From: RH-AL1 sp965249685
GTDB taxonomy: Bacteria > Pseudomonadota > Alphaproteobacteria > Rhizobiales > Beijerinckiaceae
NCBI GenBank assembly: GCA_965249685.1
Contig: CBDFMN010000003.1
Coordinates: 1,116,001 to 1,180,000, forward strand
Length of the DNA: 64,000 nucleotides
Direction: 5' to 3'
Of the stretch, positions 33,355 to 42,541 are shown piece after piece. The position numbers and the translations under genes were made by a program. The notes below the pieces were generated by a model. It searched no databases, was not told where the DNA came from, and was given only the letters and a program-made list of their open reading frames with translations. Position 1 is the stretch's first letter, and every line of letters starts with the position of its first letter.

Positions 33355-34215
33355 ATGACATCAAGCCTGCTTCCCGACCGCGGCGTTCTCGCCGTCACGG
33401 GCGACGACGCGGAAAGTTTCCTCAACCGCATGGTCACCAACAGCGTGCTGGCGATGCCGCCGGGCAGCGCGCGCTTCGCGGCCCTGCTGTCGCCACAGGG
33501 CAAGCTCCTGTTCGACTTCTTCGTCGTGCGACACGCCGATGGCTTTCTTGTCGACTGCCCGCGCGAGCAGGCCGCGGACCTCGCCAAGAAGCTCACCATG
33601 TTCCGCCTGCGCGCGAAAGTGTCTGTGGCCGACCGCTCGGGCGACCTCGCCGTCGCCGCCGTCTGGGATGGCGTGCTGATGGAGGCGCCAGGCCAGGCGT
33701 TTCGCGACCCTCGCCACGACGCCATGGGCTACCGCATCATCGCCGCCCCCGACGCGATGCGCACCTTTGGTGCCGACGAGAAAGCCTACGACGCGCACCG
33801 CATCGCCTGTGGCATGCCGCGCGGCGGCGTCGATTTCGCCTATGGCGACGCGTTCGCGCACGAAGCCAACATGGACCTGCTGCACGGGATCGACTTCGAC
33901 AAGGGATGCTACGTCGGCCAGGAGGTCGTCTCCCGCGTTCACCATCGCAATTCCGCGCGCAAACGGGTGGTTCGGTTGCATGGCTACGGAATTGTCCCGC
34001 CCGTCGGCGCACCCGTTCAGGCCGGAGCAGCATCCCTGGGCGTGGTAACGTCGAGCGCCGGCGCGGGAGCCCTGGCCGCCCTGCGCATCGACCGTCTCGC
34101 GGAGGCCGAGGCCGCCAGCACGCCGGTGACGGTCGGCGAAACCCTCGTCGCCGTGAGCCTGCCGGTCGAGAGCGGAATCGAGCCGCCCGCCTATGCCGAC
34201 GACCTCTATGAGTGA
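33355..34215 (+). CDS. ygfZ: YgfZ/GcvT-like folate-binding protein
   Basis: Tetrahydrofolate-binding protein of 286 residues related to the glycine-cleavage T protein, needed for maturation or repair of some iron-sulfur enzymes. The defining motif KGCYVGQEVVSR (conserved Cys) is present near residue 184, and the N-terminus has LAVTGDDAESFLNRMVTNSV. Its 3' end overlaps the tag gene by 8 bp. Confidence 0.92.
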   Translation: MTSSLLPDRGVLAVTGDDAESFLNRMVTNSVLAMPPGSARFAALLSPQGKLLFDFFVVRHADGFLVDCPREQAADLAKKLTMFRLRAKVSVADRSGDLAVAAVWDGVLMEAPGQAFRDPRHDAMGYRIIAAPDAMRTFGADEKAYDAHRIACGMPRGGVDFAYGDAFAHEANMDLLHGIDFDKGCYVGQEVVSRVHHRNSARKRVVRLHGYGIVPPVGAPVQAGAASLGVVTSSAGAGALAALRIDRLAEAEAASTPVTVGETLVAVSLPVESGIEPPAYADDLYE

Positions 34216-34807
34216 GCAGGCTCCGCCCTGCCGCTGCACCTGGTGTGGCACCGACCCTCTCTACGTCGCCTACCATGACACCGAATGGGGCGTGCCCGAA
34301 TACGACGACCGCGCCTTGTTCGAGAAGCTGATGCTCGACGGTTTCCAGGCGGGCCTGTCCTGGATCACGATCCTACGGAAGCGCGAGGCGTTCCGCGCGG
34401 CGTTCGACGGGTTCGAGCCCGAGTGCATCGCCCGCTATGACGCGGCGAAGATCGAGGCGCTGATGGTCGATCACCGCATCGTTCGCAACCGAGCGAAGAT
34501 CGTCGGTGCCGTGACCTCGGCGAAAGCCTATCTCGCGCTGAGGGAGCGGCGTGGATTCGCACGATTTCTCTGGGATTTCTTCGACGGCGTGCCCGAGCGC
34601 AACGGCTACCGCACGCAGGGCGAGATCCCGGCCGCAACCCCTCTCTCCCGCACGATGGCGAAAGAACTGAAGCGGTTAGGCTTCGCCTTCTGCGGCCCAA
34701 CGATCGTCTACGCGTTCTGCCAAGCCTGCGGGCTGGTCAACGATCACGTGGAAGGATGCTTCCGCGGCGCAGAATGCGCGGCGATGGCGCGATCCTCTCC
34801 GGGCTGA
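34208..34807 (+). CDS. tag: DNA-3-methyladenine glycosylase I
   Basis: Base-excision repair glycosylase that removes 3-methyladenine (199 residues). Family motifs are CTWCGTDPLYVAYHDTEWGVPEYDDRALFEKLMLDGFQAGLSWITIL at the N-terminus and FCGPTIVYAFCQACGLVNDHVEGCF at the C-terminus; zinc ligands (Cys near the N-terminus, His/Cys at the end) are present. I start at ATG 34208 (MSEQAPPC), overlapping the ygfZ stop. Confidence 0.95.
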   Translation: MSEQAPPCRCTWCGTDPLYVAYHDTEWGVPEYDDRALFEKLMLDGFQAGLSWITILRKREAFRAAFDGFEPECIARYDAAKIEALMVDHRIVRNRAKIVGAVTSAKAYLALRERRGFARFLWDFFDGVPERNGYRTQGEIPAATPLSRTMAKELKRLGFAFCGPTIVYAFCQACGLVNDHVEGCFRGAECAAMARSSPG

Positions 34808-34905
34808 GACGAGGCGTCGCAGCAGACGGTCGCGGCGACACCATGCGAGAAAGGAAGCGGGCGGGTACTACCCCGCCGCGCACCACCCCGTATCAGTGTC
34901 GACGC

Positions 34906-34928
34906 CCCCTCCCGCGAGGCGGGAGGGG
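34906..34928. terminator. perfect GC hairpin between convergent tag and clpA
   Basis: CCCCTCCCGC and GCGGGAGGGG pair around GAG (10-bp stem, 3-base loop), 13 bp from the clpA stop and about 100 bp after tag. Position between convergent genes suits a bidirectional terminator, but no T-run follows on either strand, so it may instead be an extragenic palindrome. Confidence 0.5.
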
Positions 34929-34940
34929 AACTCGGCGCAC

Positions 34941-37496
34941 TCAGTTTTTCAGCGGAAAGTTCGGCACGGTACGGCCAGACTTCGCGGGCTCCTCGGCATC
35001 GGGGCCGCTGTCGGAGATCTCCGTCAGGTCCTCTTCGTCGACCTCTTCGCTCGCCTCCAGCTCCTCCTCGCCTTCCGGCGCGTCGCCGCCTTCGCCCTTC
35101 AACCGGCGGGCCTTGGCGCGGCGCACTTCCGGCTCCGCCCGCACGCGCTTCTTGCCGGCCTCGACGATGTCCCGCTCGGGACGCGGCAGCACCGGGCCCT
35201 CGGGATAGACAAACCCAAGCTTGCGCTCGCCCTCCTCGCTGGTCACCACCATGACGCGCACCGCTCCGCCATTCTTCAATCGACCGAACAAAACCTCGTC
35301 GGCAAGCGGCGTCTTGATCGTCTGCTGGATGACGCGCGCCATGGGGCGGGCACCCATGTGCTCGTCGTAGCCGTTCTCCACGAGCCAGGCGCGCGCCTCG
35401 TCCGTCAGCTCGATCGTCACGTTGCGGTCGGCGAGTTGCGCCTCCAGCTGCATGATGAACTTGTCGACGACCTTGACGATGACCTCTGCCGGGAGATGGC
35501 CAAAGGACACGATCGAGTCGAGGCGGTTGCGGAATTCCGGCGTGAACAGCTTGTTGATCGCCTCCTTGTCCTCGCCTTCCCGCCGGTTGCGCGTGAAGCC
35601 GAAGGCGGAACGCGCCATGTCGGCGGCACCCGCGTTCGTCGTCATGATGAGGATGACGTTGCGGAAATCGATCTGCTTGCCGTTGTGGTCCGTCAGCTTG
35701 CCGTGATCCATGACCTGCAGAAGGATGTTGTAGAGGTCGGGGTGGGCCTTCTCGATCTCGTCGAGCAGCAAGACCGAATGCGGGTGCTGGTCGATGGAAT
35801 CGGTCAGGAGGCCGCCTTGGTCGAAGCCGACATAGCCCGGCGGCGCCCCGATCAGCCGCGAGATGGTGTGACGCTCCATGTACTCCGACATGTCGAAGCG
35901 AATGAGCTCGACGCCGAGGCTGACCGCGAGCTGGCGCGCTACCTCCGTCTTGCCGACACCCGTAGGGCCGGAGAACAGGTAGGAGCCGATCGGCTTCTCC
36001 CCGTCGCGCAAACCCGCGCGGGCCAGCTTGATCGCCGAGGTCAGGGCCTCGATGGCCGAGTTCTGGCCGTAGACGACGCGCTCCAACGTCTCGGTCAGAT
36101 GCTGCAGCACCTCGACGTCGTCCTTCGACACGGTCTTGGGGGGGATGCGGGCCATCGTGGCGATCGTCGCTTCGATCTCCTTGATGCCGAGCGTCTTCTT
36201 GCGCTTGGGCTCGGGCACCAGCATCTGGCTCGCGCCGGTCTCGTCGATCACGTCGATCGCCTTGTCCGGCAACTTGCGGTCGTGGATGTAGCGCGCGGAC
36301 AGCTCGACCGCCGCCTTCACGGCTTCGGCCGTGTACTTCACCTTATGGTATTCCTCGAAATAGGGCTTGAGGCCCTTGAGGATCTCGATCGCGTCAGGCA
36401 CCGATGGCTCGTTGACGTCGATCTTCTGAAAGCGGCGAACCAAGGCCCGGTCCTTCTCGAAATACTGGCGGTATTCCTTGTAGGTGGTCGAACCGATGCA
36501 GCGGAGCGTGCCCTGCGCCAGCGCCGGCTTCAGCAGGTTGGAGGCGTCCATCGCCCCGCCCGAGGTCGCGCCCGCCCCGATGACGGTGTGAATCTCGTCG
36601 ATGAAGAGGATCGCATTCTTGTGGTTCTCGACCTCCTTCATCACCTGCTTCAGGCGCTCCTCGAAGTCGCCGCGGTAGCGGGTGCCGGCGAGCAGCGTGC
36701 CCATGTCGAGCGCGAAGACGGTCGCGTCGGCCAGCACCTCCGGCACCTCCCCGCGGACGATCTTGCGCGCCAGACCCTCGGCGATCGCCGTCTTGCCGAC
36801 GCCGGGATCGCCGACAAGAAGCGGGTTGTTCTTATGGCGGCGGCACAGCACCTGGATCGTGCGCTGCACCTCGTTCTCACGGCCGATCAGCGGGTCGATG
36901 CGGCCGTCCTTGGCCTTCTTGTTGAGGTTGACGCAGTAGGCCTCCAGCGCGCCCTCCTTCTTCTTGGAGTCGCCGGCCTCCTTGCCGTCCTTGCCCTCGC
37001 GCCCGTCGCCATCGTCGTCGGCACCGCGCGGTCCCTTCGAGGAATCAGAGAGGCCAGGTCGCTTGGCGATGCCGTGGCTGATGTAGTTGACCGCGTCGTA
37101 GCGCGTCATGTCCTGCTCCTGCAGGAAATACGCCGCGTGGCTCTCGCGCTCGGCGAAGATCGCCACGAGCACGTTGGCCCCTGTGACCTCTTCGCGGCCG
37201 GAAGACTGCACATGGATCACCGCGCGCTGGATGACCCGCTGGAACCCGGCGGTCGGCTTCGCGTCTTCGCGCCCGTCGCTGACGAGGTTCTCCAACTCCT
37301 GGTCGATGTATTCGCGCAGGTTCTTCTTCAAAAGGTCGAGATCGATGGAACAGGCTCGCAGCACCGCCGCCGCCTCGACATCTTCGGTCAGGCTCAACAG
37401 CAGGTGTTCGAGGGTGGCGTATTCGTGGTGTCGTTCGTTGGCGACGGCGAGCGCGCGATGCAGAGACTGTTCGAGATTCCGGGAGAAGGACGGCAT
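34941..37496 (-). CDS. clpA: ATP-dependent Clp protease ATP-binding subunit ClpA
   Basis: AAA+ unfoldase that feeds ClpP, directed by ClpS to N-degron substrates (851 residues). It has an N-terminal Clp repeat domain (HEYATLEHLLLSLTEDVEA), a first AAA module with Walker A GDPGVGKTAIAEG, and a second with GPTGVGKTEVARQ. The protein ends with an unusual acidic tail of about 55 residues (EGEEELEASEEVDEEDLTEI...), longer than in E. coli. The start at MPSFSRNLEQSLH is standard. clpS lies 11 bp upstream. Confidence 0.97.
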   Translation of the reverse strand: MPSFSRNLEQSLHRALAVANERHHEYATLEHLLLSLTEDVEAAAVLRACSIDLDLLKKNLREYIDQELENLVSDGREDAKPTAGFQRVIQRAVIHVQSSGREEVTGANVLVAIFAERESHAAYFLQEQDMTRYDAVNYISHGIAKRPGLSDSSKGPRGADDDGDGREGKDGKEAGDSKKKEGALEAYCVNLNKKAKDGRIDPLIGRENEVQRTIQVLCRRHKNNPLLVGDPGVGKTAIAEGLARKIVRGEVPEVLADATVFALDMGTLLAGTRYRGDFEERLKQVMKEVENHKNAILFIDEIHTVIGAGATSGGAMDASNLLKPALAQGTLRCIGSTTYKEYRQYFEKDRALVRRFQKIDVNEPSVPDAIEILKGLKPYFEEYHKVKYTAEAVKAAVELSARYIHDRKLPDKAIDVIDETGASQMLVPEPKRKKTLGIKEIEATIATMARIPPKTVSKDDVEVLQHLTETLERVVYGQNSAIEALTSAIKLARAGLRDGEKPIGSYLFSGPTGVGKTEVARQLAVSLGVELIRFDMSEYMERHTISRLIGAPPGYVGFDQGGLLTDSIDQHPHSVLLLDEIEKAHPDLYNILLQVMDHGKLTDHNGKQIDFRNVILIMTTNAGAADMARSAFGFTRNRREGEDKEAINKLFTPEFRNRLDSIVSFGHLPAEVIVKVVDKFIMQLEAQLADRNVTIELTDEARAWLVENGYDEHMGARPMARVIQQTIKTPLADEVLFGRLKNGGAVRVMVVTSEEGERKLGFVYPEGPVLPRPERDIVEAGKKRVRAEPEVRRAKARRLKGEGGDAPEGEEELEASEEVDEEDLTEISDSGPDAEEPAKSGRTVPNFPLKN

Positions 37497-37507
37497 GGCT
37501 TCTTCCT

Positions 37508-37846
37508 CTACTTCTTTTCCATGATGCATTGCAGCGGGTGCTGATGTTTCCGAGCGTAATCCATCACCTGCGTGACCTTGGTCTCCGCAACCTCGTAGGT
37601 GAACACTCCACACTCCCCCACCCCGTTCTGATGGACGTGGAGCATGATCTGCGTGGCTTCTTCGGCCTTCTTGGTGAAATACTTGCGCAGCACCACGATG
37701 ACGAATTCCATGGGCGTATAGTCATCGTTCAGCAGGAGGACCCGATACATGCTCGGGCGGCGCGTCTGCGTCCGCGTGCGGGTGATGACCGCCGTTCCCG
37801 AGCCGCGACCGTCGTCGTCGCTGTCCTTCTGCGGCTCCTTCGCCAT
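37508..37846 (-). CDS. clpS: ATP-dependent Clp protease adaptor ClpS
   Basis: Adaptor that binds N-degrons and delivers them to ClpA (112 residues with the start MAKEPQKDS). The core YRVLLLNDDYTPMEFVIVVLRKYFTKKAEEATQIMLHVHQNGVGECGVFTYEVAETKVTQV carries the conserved Asp-Asp and Met of the substrate pocket. In-frame starts upstream (for example ATG 37906, which has a GGAG site) would add 20 or more residues and cannot be excluded. It precedes clpA by 11 bp. Confidence 0.94.
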   Translation of the reverse strand: MAKEPQKDSDDDGRGSGTAVITRTRTQTRRPSMYRVLLLNDDYTPMEFVIVVLRKYFTKKAEEATQIMLHVHQNGVGECGVFTYEVAETKVTQVMDYARKHQHPLQCIMEKK

Positions 37847-38136
37847 CGCGGGTCGGGCATCCTGCCGCTCGAACTTCAGAGCATGCCCTCCAGGCGCAGC
37901 CACCATGTCGCTCCGCAGAGCCAAACCCTCGACCCGCGCCTCCGCGAATGCCACCATCACAAACTGGTCCGTCAAATCAACGTATCCTCGTCTCTGTTGG
38001 AAATATGCGGCGCGCGGGACGGCATTGCTAGGGCAAGGGCCGTTTTTCCGCTGCGGCTCCCGGCGGCATTGTGTCTGGCGGCATAAACTCCATGGCGGCG
38101 ACGCCCCAGCGAGGCGACTGGCCCGGACCTGAACGC

Positions 38137-38163
38137 AAAAGGCCCGGCGGATGCCGAGCCTTT
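38137..38163 (-). terminator. rho-independent terminator after the phasin gene
   Basis: Read on the minus strand, AAAGGCTCGGC pairs with GCCGGGCCTTT around ATCC, and the 3' arm ends in a short T-run (CCTTTTG). It begins 48 bp after the phasin stop. The A-rich/T-rich flanks make it a good terminator for that gene, and it could also act on clpS-directed antisense transcription. Confidence 0.7.
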
Positions 38164-38210
38164 CAAATACGCGGAGACTTGTAAAGATCGGCCGGCGCGG
38201 CCGTTGCAGC

Positions 38211-38549
38211 CTACTGCTGAATGCTGCTTTTCGCGTGCGCGAACGCGGTCTCTGCCGGCTTGAACGCCTCCGTCGCCATGGACTTGTAGAGCTCGCCCAT
38301 CTTCGTGGCCTGGGTGACGAAGCCCTCGATCTGCGCCTTGGCGAACTCGGACTGGACCTGGAACGCGGACTCCACCGATTTCACGGACATCAACTTCTCG
38401 ATGTAGCTGGAGGTCGTCTCGAGCGAGCGCTTGGAATAGTCGGTCGCCTCCGTCGCCATGGCCTGAAAGCCGCGCGTGACAGAAGCCGCCGCGCTCGTGG
38501 CGTGCTCGAACTGATCCTTGCCCGCCTTCTGAATGTCATCCAACTGCAT
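38211..38549 (-). CDS. phasin-family protein
   Basis: Protein of 112 residues, almost entirely amphipathic helix, with the phasin_2 pattern (FQAMATEATDYSKRSLETTSSYIEKLMSVKSVESAFQVQSEFAKAQIEGFVTQATKMGELY). Phasins coat polyhydroxyalkanoate granules, so the organism may store PHA; some phasin-fold proteins have other roles. It is a monocistronic gene with its own terminator, between clpS and a divergently transcribed carboxypeptidase gene. Confidence 0.9.
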   Translation of the reverse strand: MQLDDIQKAGKDQFEHATSAAASVTRGFQAMATEATDYSKRSLETTSSYIEKLMSVKSVESAFQVQSEFAKAQIEGFVTQATKMGELYKSMATEAFKPAETAFAHAKSSIQQ

Positions 38550-38814
38550 CGCCCTGAACTCCCGCGAAGAGAACTACGCCCCAAACCAACGTCGAAAGCG
38601 CCGGCGGCCCGAGACCGCCGCGCGAAAATACCGCAGCGCACAAAAGAAGCAACCGATTTTTGCTGCATTGCAACATCGTGCCGCGACGGTACGCTTGGCG
38701 CGAAGGCGAAGCACGTCCTTAACCCTGGGGTAACTGAGCGCCCCTACTGTGCCTGGAAGGACACGTTGTAACCGAGGCGCCGACGCTGCCGCCTCGCGCG
38801 TCAAGGGTAAGGTG

Positions 38815-40491
38815 ATGGGCATGCTGGATCGGCCGTCGACGAAGCGTCTTCGAAAGGCGGTCCTGGCCGGCGTGGGGGTCGCGATCTGCTGTGGCGCGCT
38901 GGCGCCCACGTCGGCCGAAGCGCGGCGTCACCGTCATGCCGGCCGCGCCGCCATGGCGAGGCACGTGTTCCACGTCAGGCACGTCGCGCATGCGCCGCGG
39001 CACGTGCGTCCGGGCTCGTACACGCCGCCGTTCTCGGTCTATGCGGTCGATGGGAATTCCGGCCGTGTCCTCTACGGCCGCGACGAGAACGAGCAGCGCC
39101 ATCCGGCCTCTCTGACGAAAGTCATGACGCTCTACCTGCTCTTCGAACAGCTGGAAAAGCGTCGCCTGACGCTCGACAGCGAACTCCATATCTCCCACCA
39201 CGCCGCCATCCAGTCACCGACCAAGCTCGGGCTGCGCCCCGGCGCGACGATCCGCGTGGAAGATGCCATCAAGGCGATCGTCACCAAGTCGGCCAACGAC
39301 ATGGCTGTCGCCGTGGCCGAGCAGATCGGTGGCGACGAAGACACGTTCGCGCGGATGATGACGCACAAGGCGCATGCGCTCGGCATGGCTCGCACGCTCT
39401 ACCGCAACGCATCCGGCCTGCCCAACGACGAGCAGATGACCACGGCCAAGGACATGGTGACGCTGGGCCGCGCAATCCACGACAAGTTCCCGCGCTACTA
39501 CCGGTTCTTCTCGACGCCTTCGTTCAGCTACCACGGCCAATACATGGCCAACCACAACCACCTCATGGAGCAGGTGGAGGGGATGGACGGCATCAAGACC
39601 GGCTACACCCGCCTGTCTGGCTTCAACCTGCTCTCGTCGGTCAACCGCAACGGCCACTACCTCGTATCCGTCGTCCTCGGCGGAAAGACGCGGCTCGGGC
39701 GCGACCGCATCATGGCCGATCTCATCGAGTCGCAACTCGACAAATGCGCGACGACCCGCACAGCGTCGGTCGTCGAGGAGAACCCGGCGCTCGAGCAGGT
39801 CGCCGAAGCGATCCCGGTGGTGCAGCACGTCGGTGAGCCCGCGCCCGCCGTCGAGCCGGTCAGCGACGATGACGCGGAGAACGCCACGGAAGCTGCTGTC
39901 GCCGAGACGCGCCCCGCTCCGGTGAAGACGCCGGCCGCGCCTTTGGCCGCGCGCGTCCAGGTCGCCGGCCTCGGCGAGGAGGTGCCGGAGTCCCGCGCAC
40001 GCCCCGCCTTCGTGTCCGGCATGACGCGGCCGTCCGAAGCGGACCGCATGGCGACCGGCTCGATCAGACCGCGCCCGGCGAGCCTCGACGGTTCGACCAC
40101 AAGGGTCGTCGGCGACGCGACGCTTACCCCCTCGTCGCGTCGCGCGGCGCGCCGCGCCGCCAAGGAAGCCAGGGCCACGGCGGTCAGGGTCGCGAAGCTG
40201 GAGCCCACCAAGGCCGCGCCGGAACCGGCCCATGCCGCGCCGCTCCACAGCGGTTGGATGATCCAGATCGGTGCGACGGACGATATCGCCAAGGCCAACG
40301 ATCTGCTGTCTCGGGCCCGCAGCCAAAGCCACGGCATGCTCGGCGCCGCCAAGCCCTTCACCGAGAAGGTCCAGAAGGGCTCGGGGACCCTGTATCGCGC
40401 CCGTTTCGCCGGGCTGGAGGCCAATGCCGCGGAAGGTGCCTGCAAGGCCCTGAAGCGCTCCGGCTTCTCCTGCTTCGCGACCAAGAACTAA
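38815..40491 (+). CDS. D-alanyl-D-alanine carboxypeptidase with C-terminal SPOR domain
   Basis: Periplasmic penicillin-binding protein of low mass (558 residues) that trims the terminal D-Ala of peptidoglycan. It has a signal peptide to about residue 36 and a His/Arg-rich linker. The peptidase S11 domain has SLTK (Ser99-Lys102), SAN (159-161) and KTG (261-263). A long Ala/Pro-rich linker leads to a C-terminal SPOR domain (about 478-555, HSGWMIQIGATDD...), which binds denuded septal glycan. This suggests action at the division site. The start at MGML has AAGGGTAAGG upstream. Confidence 0.94.
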   Translation: MGMLDRPSTKRLRKAVLAGVGVAICCGALAPTSAEARRHRHAGRAAMARHVFHVRHVAHAPRHVRPGSYTPPFSVYAVDGNSGRVLYGRDENEQRHPASLTKVMTLYLLFEQLEKRRLTLDSELHISHHAAIQSPTKLGLRPGATIRVEDAIKAIVTKSANDMAVAVAEQIGGDEDTFARMMTHKAHALGMARTLYRNASGLPNDEQMTTAKDMVTLGRAIHDKFPRYYRFFSTPSFSYHGQYMANHNHLMEQVEGMDGIKTGYTRLSGFNLLSSVNRNGHYLVSVVLGGKTRLGRDRIMADLIESQLDKCATTRTASVVEENPALEQVAEAIPVVQHVGEPAPAVEPVSDDDAENATEAAVAETRPAPVKTPAAPLAARVQVAGLGEEVPESRARPAFVSGMTRPSEADRMATGSIRPRPASLDGSTTRVVGDATLTPSSRRAARRAAKEARATAVRVAKLEPTKAAPEPAHAAPLHSGWMIQIGATDDIAKANDLLSRARSQSHGMLGAAKPFTEKVQKGSGTLYRARFAGLEANAAEGACKALKRSGFSCFATKN

Positions 40492-40615
40492 GACGCGGCC
40501 GCCCGCCTGTCGCGGGCGCCGCGCTTTCCTTCCGGCAGGACCCCGTCGGCAGCCCATTTGTTCCGCGACGACCCAAGTCTCGCCGGCCTCGATGTGTACG
40601 TGTTCGTGTGGAGCG

Positions 40616-41323
40616 TTAGATATGGCGGCGCATCAGGACTTCTTTGGCCTCGTTCACCCGGGCCGCAAGGTCGGTCGATCCTCCCTGGTCGGGGTGAAAC
40701 CGCTTCATGAGCGTGCGGTGCGAGCGCACGACGTCGTCGCGGCCCGCGCCGCGCGCAAGACCGAGTACCTCATAGGCCTCTTCCTCGGACATGCCGTTCG
40801 CCCTTCGCGCGCGGTCGCGCCGCGCATCGGCGTCAGCCTCTCCTGCCTGACGCCATCCGGGAAAGCGGCGGTCGAGATAAGCTTCTAGCAGGCGCGCGCC
40901 TTCCGGATCGGTCGCGCGGCAGAAACGGTAGACCGCCTCGCATTGGTACGCCGTGAGCGCGTGCAGTGGGCGGCCTTCCTGCGGCCCGGCGAGGACCATG
41001 CCCTGCATCGCGCCCGTGCCGAGATCAAGCTCCATCTCGATCGTCGGGGATCGGACGCGCGAGATCGTCGCGCGCTCGGCAGAGCGCGGGGACGCGACGG
41101 CCGTGCGGCTCGCCAGATTGAAGAGGTAGAGGCCGCCGCCTAGAAGCAGCAACGCCACCTCGAAATGGCCGCGCAGGAACACGGCCACCGCAGCCAACAG
41201 GACGAAGCCGGCCGCGCCGAGCTTGATGAGCTTCGTGGCCGTCCTCTGGTCGAGCGAGCGGCGCCATTTCGAGCGCGAGACGACGAACCCCAGGATGATG
41301 AGGCCGGCCACGAGAACGATCAT
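40616..41323 (-). CDS. membrane-anchored J-domain protein
   Basis: Protein of 235 residues with an N-terminal helix (MIVLVAGLIILGFVV), a second hydrophobic pair near 35-70, a soluble middle part (LTAYQCEAVYRFCRATDPEGARLLEAYLDRRFPGWR), and a C-terminal J domain with HPD in MKRFHPDQGG. The C-terminal J domain resembles the Tim14/DjlC layout. It would recruit DnaK to the membrane; the client is unknown. It is convergent with the carboxypeptidase gene. Confidence 0.88.
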   Translation of the reverse strand: MIVLVAGLIILGFVVSRSKWRRSLDQRTATKLIKLGAAGFVLLAAVAVFLRGHFEVALLLLGGGLYLFNLASRTAVASPRSAERATISRVRSPTIEMELDLGTGAMQGMVLAGPQEGRPLHALTAYQCEAVYRFCRATDPEGARLLEAYLDRRFPGWRQAGEADADARRDRARRANGMSEEEAYEVLGLARGAGRDDVVRSHRTLMKRFHPDQGGSTDLAARVNEAKEVLMRRHI

Positions 41324-41369
41324 GGGGAGCGGCCAAAGGCGGCGCGGTCCGGCCGGGCCGCGCGTCCCG

Positions 41370-41807
41370 CTAGATCAGGCATAGGTCGCGCAGGGCGTAG
41401 CGCATCGCCTCCGGCATGTCCGCCGCAGCGGCGAGACCATCGGCGAGATCGGGCGGACAGGCCTCCGCCGACAGGTAGCGCCAGCCCTGGAAAGGCCGGC
41501 ACGGCCTTGGCAGGACGGACAGCACGACCGGCTCCAGCACGAGCTGGCAGCGGCCGATCCCGTCGGCATCCGTGAAGGGACGAACGTCGAGGAGCGGTTG
41601 GCGCGCGCAAAGTTGGCCGCGAATGACCCAGTAGAGCGAGCCGCCGTCGAGCAGTTCCGCGACGCGCTTCGGCAGCATCCGCGTCGTGTGCACCTGCTCG
41701 ACCATGCGTCCGGCGGTCCGGCGACGGGCGAGGCGATCGTCGATCTCGGCCTGCAGGTCGGCGATCGAGTCGACACCGACGCAGAGCTTCGTGAGGTGGA
41801 GGGTCAT
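41370..41807 (-). CDS. DUF1489-family protein
   Basis: Protein of 145 residues matching the alphaproteobacterial DUF1489 family: MTLHLTKLCVGVDSIADL at the N-terminus, then TRMLPKRVAELLDGGSLYWVIRG and the C-terminal PFQGWRYLSAEACPPDL. No function is known. It lies on the minus strand 46 bp upstream of the J-domain gene. Confidence 0.85.
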   Translation of the reverse strand: MTLHLTKLCVGVDSIADLQAEIDDRLARRRTAGRMVEQVHTTRMLPKRVAELLDGGSLYWVIRGQLCARQPLLDVRPFTDADGIGRCQLVLEPVVLSVLPRPCRPFQGWRYLSAEACPPDLADGLAAAADMPEAMRYALRDLCLI

Positions 41808-41872
41808 CGCGTCAGTTTAGACAGGCCGCCGCTCCGCGCCAAGCGGCACCCGGCCGACGCCTGTTGACAGTC

Positions 41873-42541
41873 CTATGGCAGGGCCTCGTAGCGGTCGATG
41901 CGCCAGCTCTCGGCGCGCGCGTCGATCGTCCAGTCGCGCCAAGCCGGCAGCGCTTCGATGGCGCCCATATAGGCGGCCGTGTCGGCGGCGACCGGGACGG
42001 CGTAAGCCTCAAACCGGGCGACCACCGGGGCGAACATGGCGTCGGCCGCCGAAAAGGCGCCGAAGAGGAACGGCCCGCCCGCACCGAAGGCCGCCCGCGC
42101 CGCCCGCCATGCCGCCTCGAGTCGCGCGACATCGGCGTCGACGTCCGCCTGCGCGGCAGGCTCGAGGCTGCGGCGGGCCCGCGAGCGGCGGACGTTCATC
42201 GGCATCTGCCGGCGTAGCGCGGGGAACCCGGCGTGCATCTCGGCCGCGAGCGAACGCGCGGTCGCGCGCGCCGCCGCGTCGCGCGGCCAGATCGGCAGGT
42301 CGGGATGTCGCTCGGCGAGGTATTCGACGATGGCGAGCGAGTCCCACACCCGCAGCTCGCCGTCTTGCAGGGAGGGGCACTTGCCGGTCGGCGCATGGGC
42401 CAGCATCTCGGCCTTGCTCGTTGGATGATCCATCGGGATCACGATCTCGTCGAAAGGAATCCCGAAATGGCGCAGCAGCAGCCACGGCCGCATCGACCAG
42501 GACGAATACGCCTTGTTCGCAACGACAAGGGTGAGCGCCAT
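41873..42541 (-). CDS. glutathione S-transferase family protein
   Basis: Cytosolic GST fold (222 residues). The thioredoxin-like N-terminal domain contains NKAYSSWSMRPWLLLRHFGIPFDEI, where one of the Ser residues could activate glutathione, and KCPSLQDGELRVWDSLAIVEYLAER provides the glutathione-binding SLAI segment. A helical C-terminal domain follows. The substrate is unknown. The ATG overlaps the stop of the upstream MFS carrier (TGATG). Confidence 0.9.
   Translation of the reverse strand: MALTLVVANKAYSSWSMRPWLLLRHFGIPFDEIVIPMDHPTSKAEMLAHAPTGKCPSLQDGELRVWDSLAIVEYLAERHPDLPIWPRDAAARATARSLAAEMHAGFPALRRQMPMNVRRSRARRSLEPAAQADVDADVARLEAAWRAARAAFGAGGPFLFGAFSAADAMFAPVVARFEAYAVPVAADTAAYMGAIEALPAWRDWTIDARAESWRIDRYEALP

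Noticed and set aside
34896..37544. Long plus-strand open frame opposite clpA (882 codons)
   Set aside because: It is the shadow of clpA in a high-GC genome; the composition (His, Arg, Asp, Leu repeats) is typical of an antisense frame.
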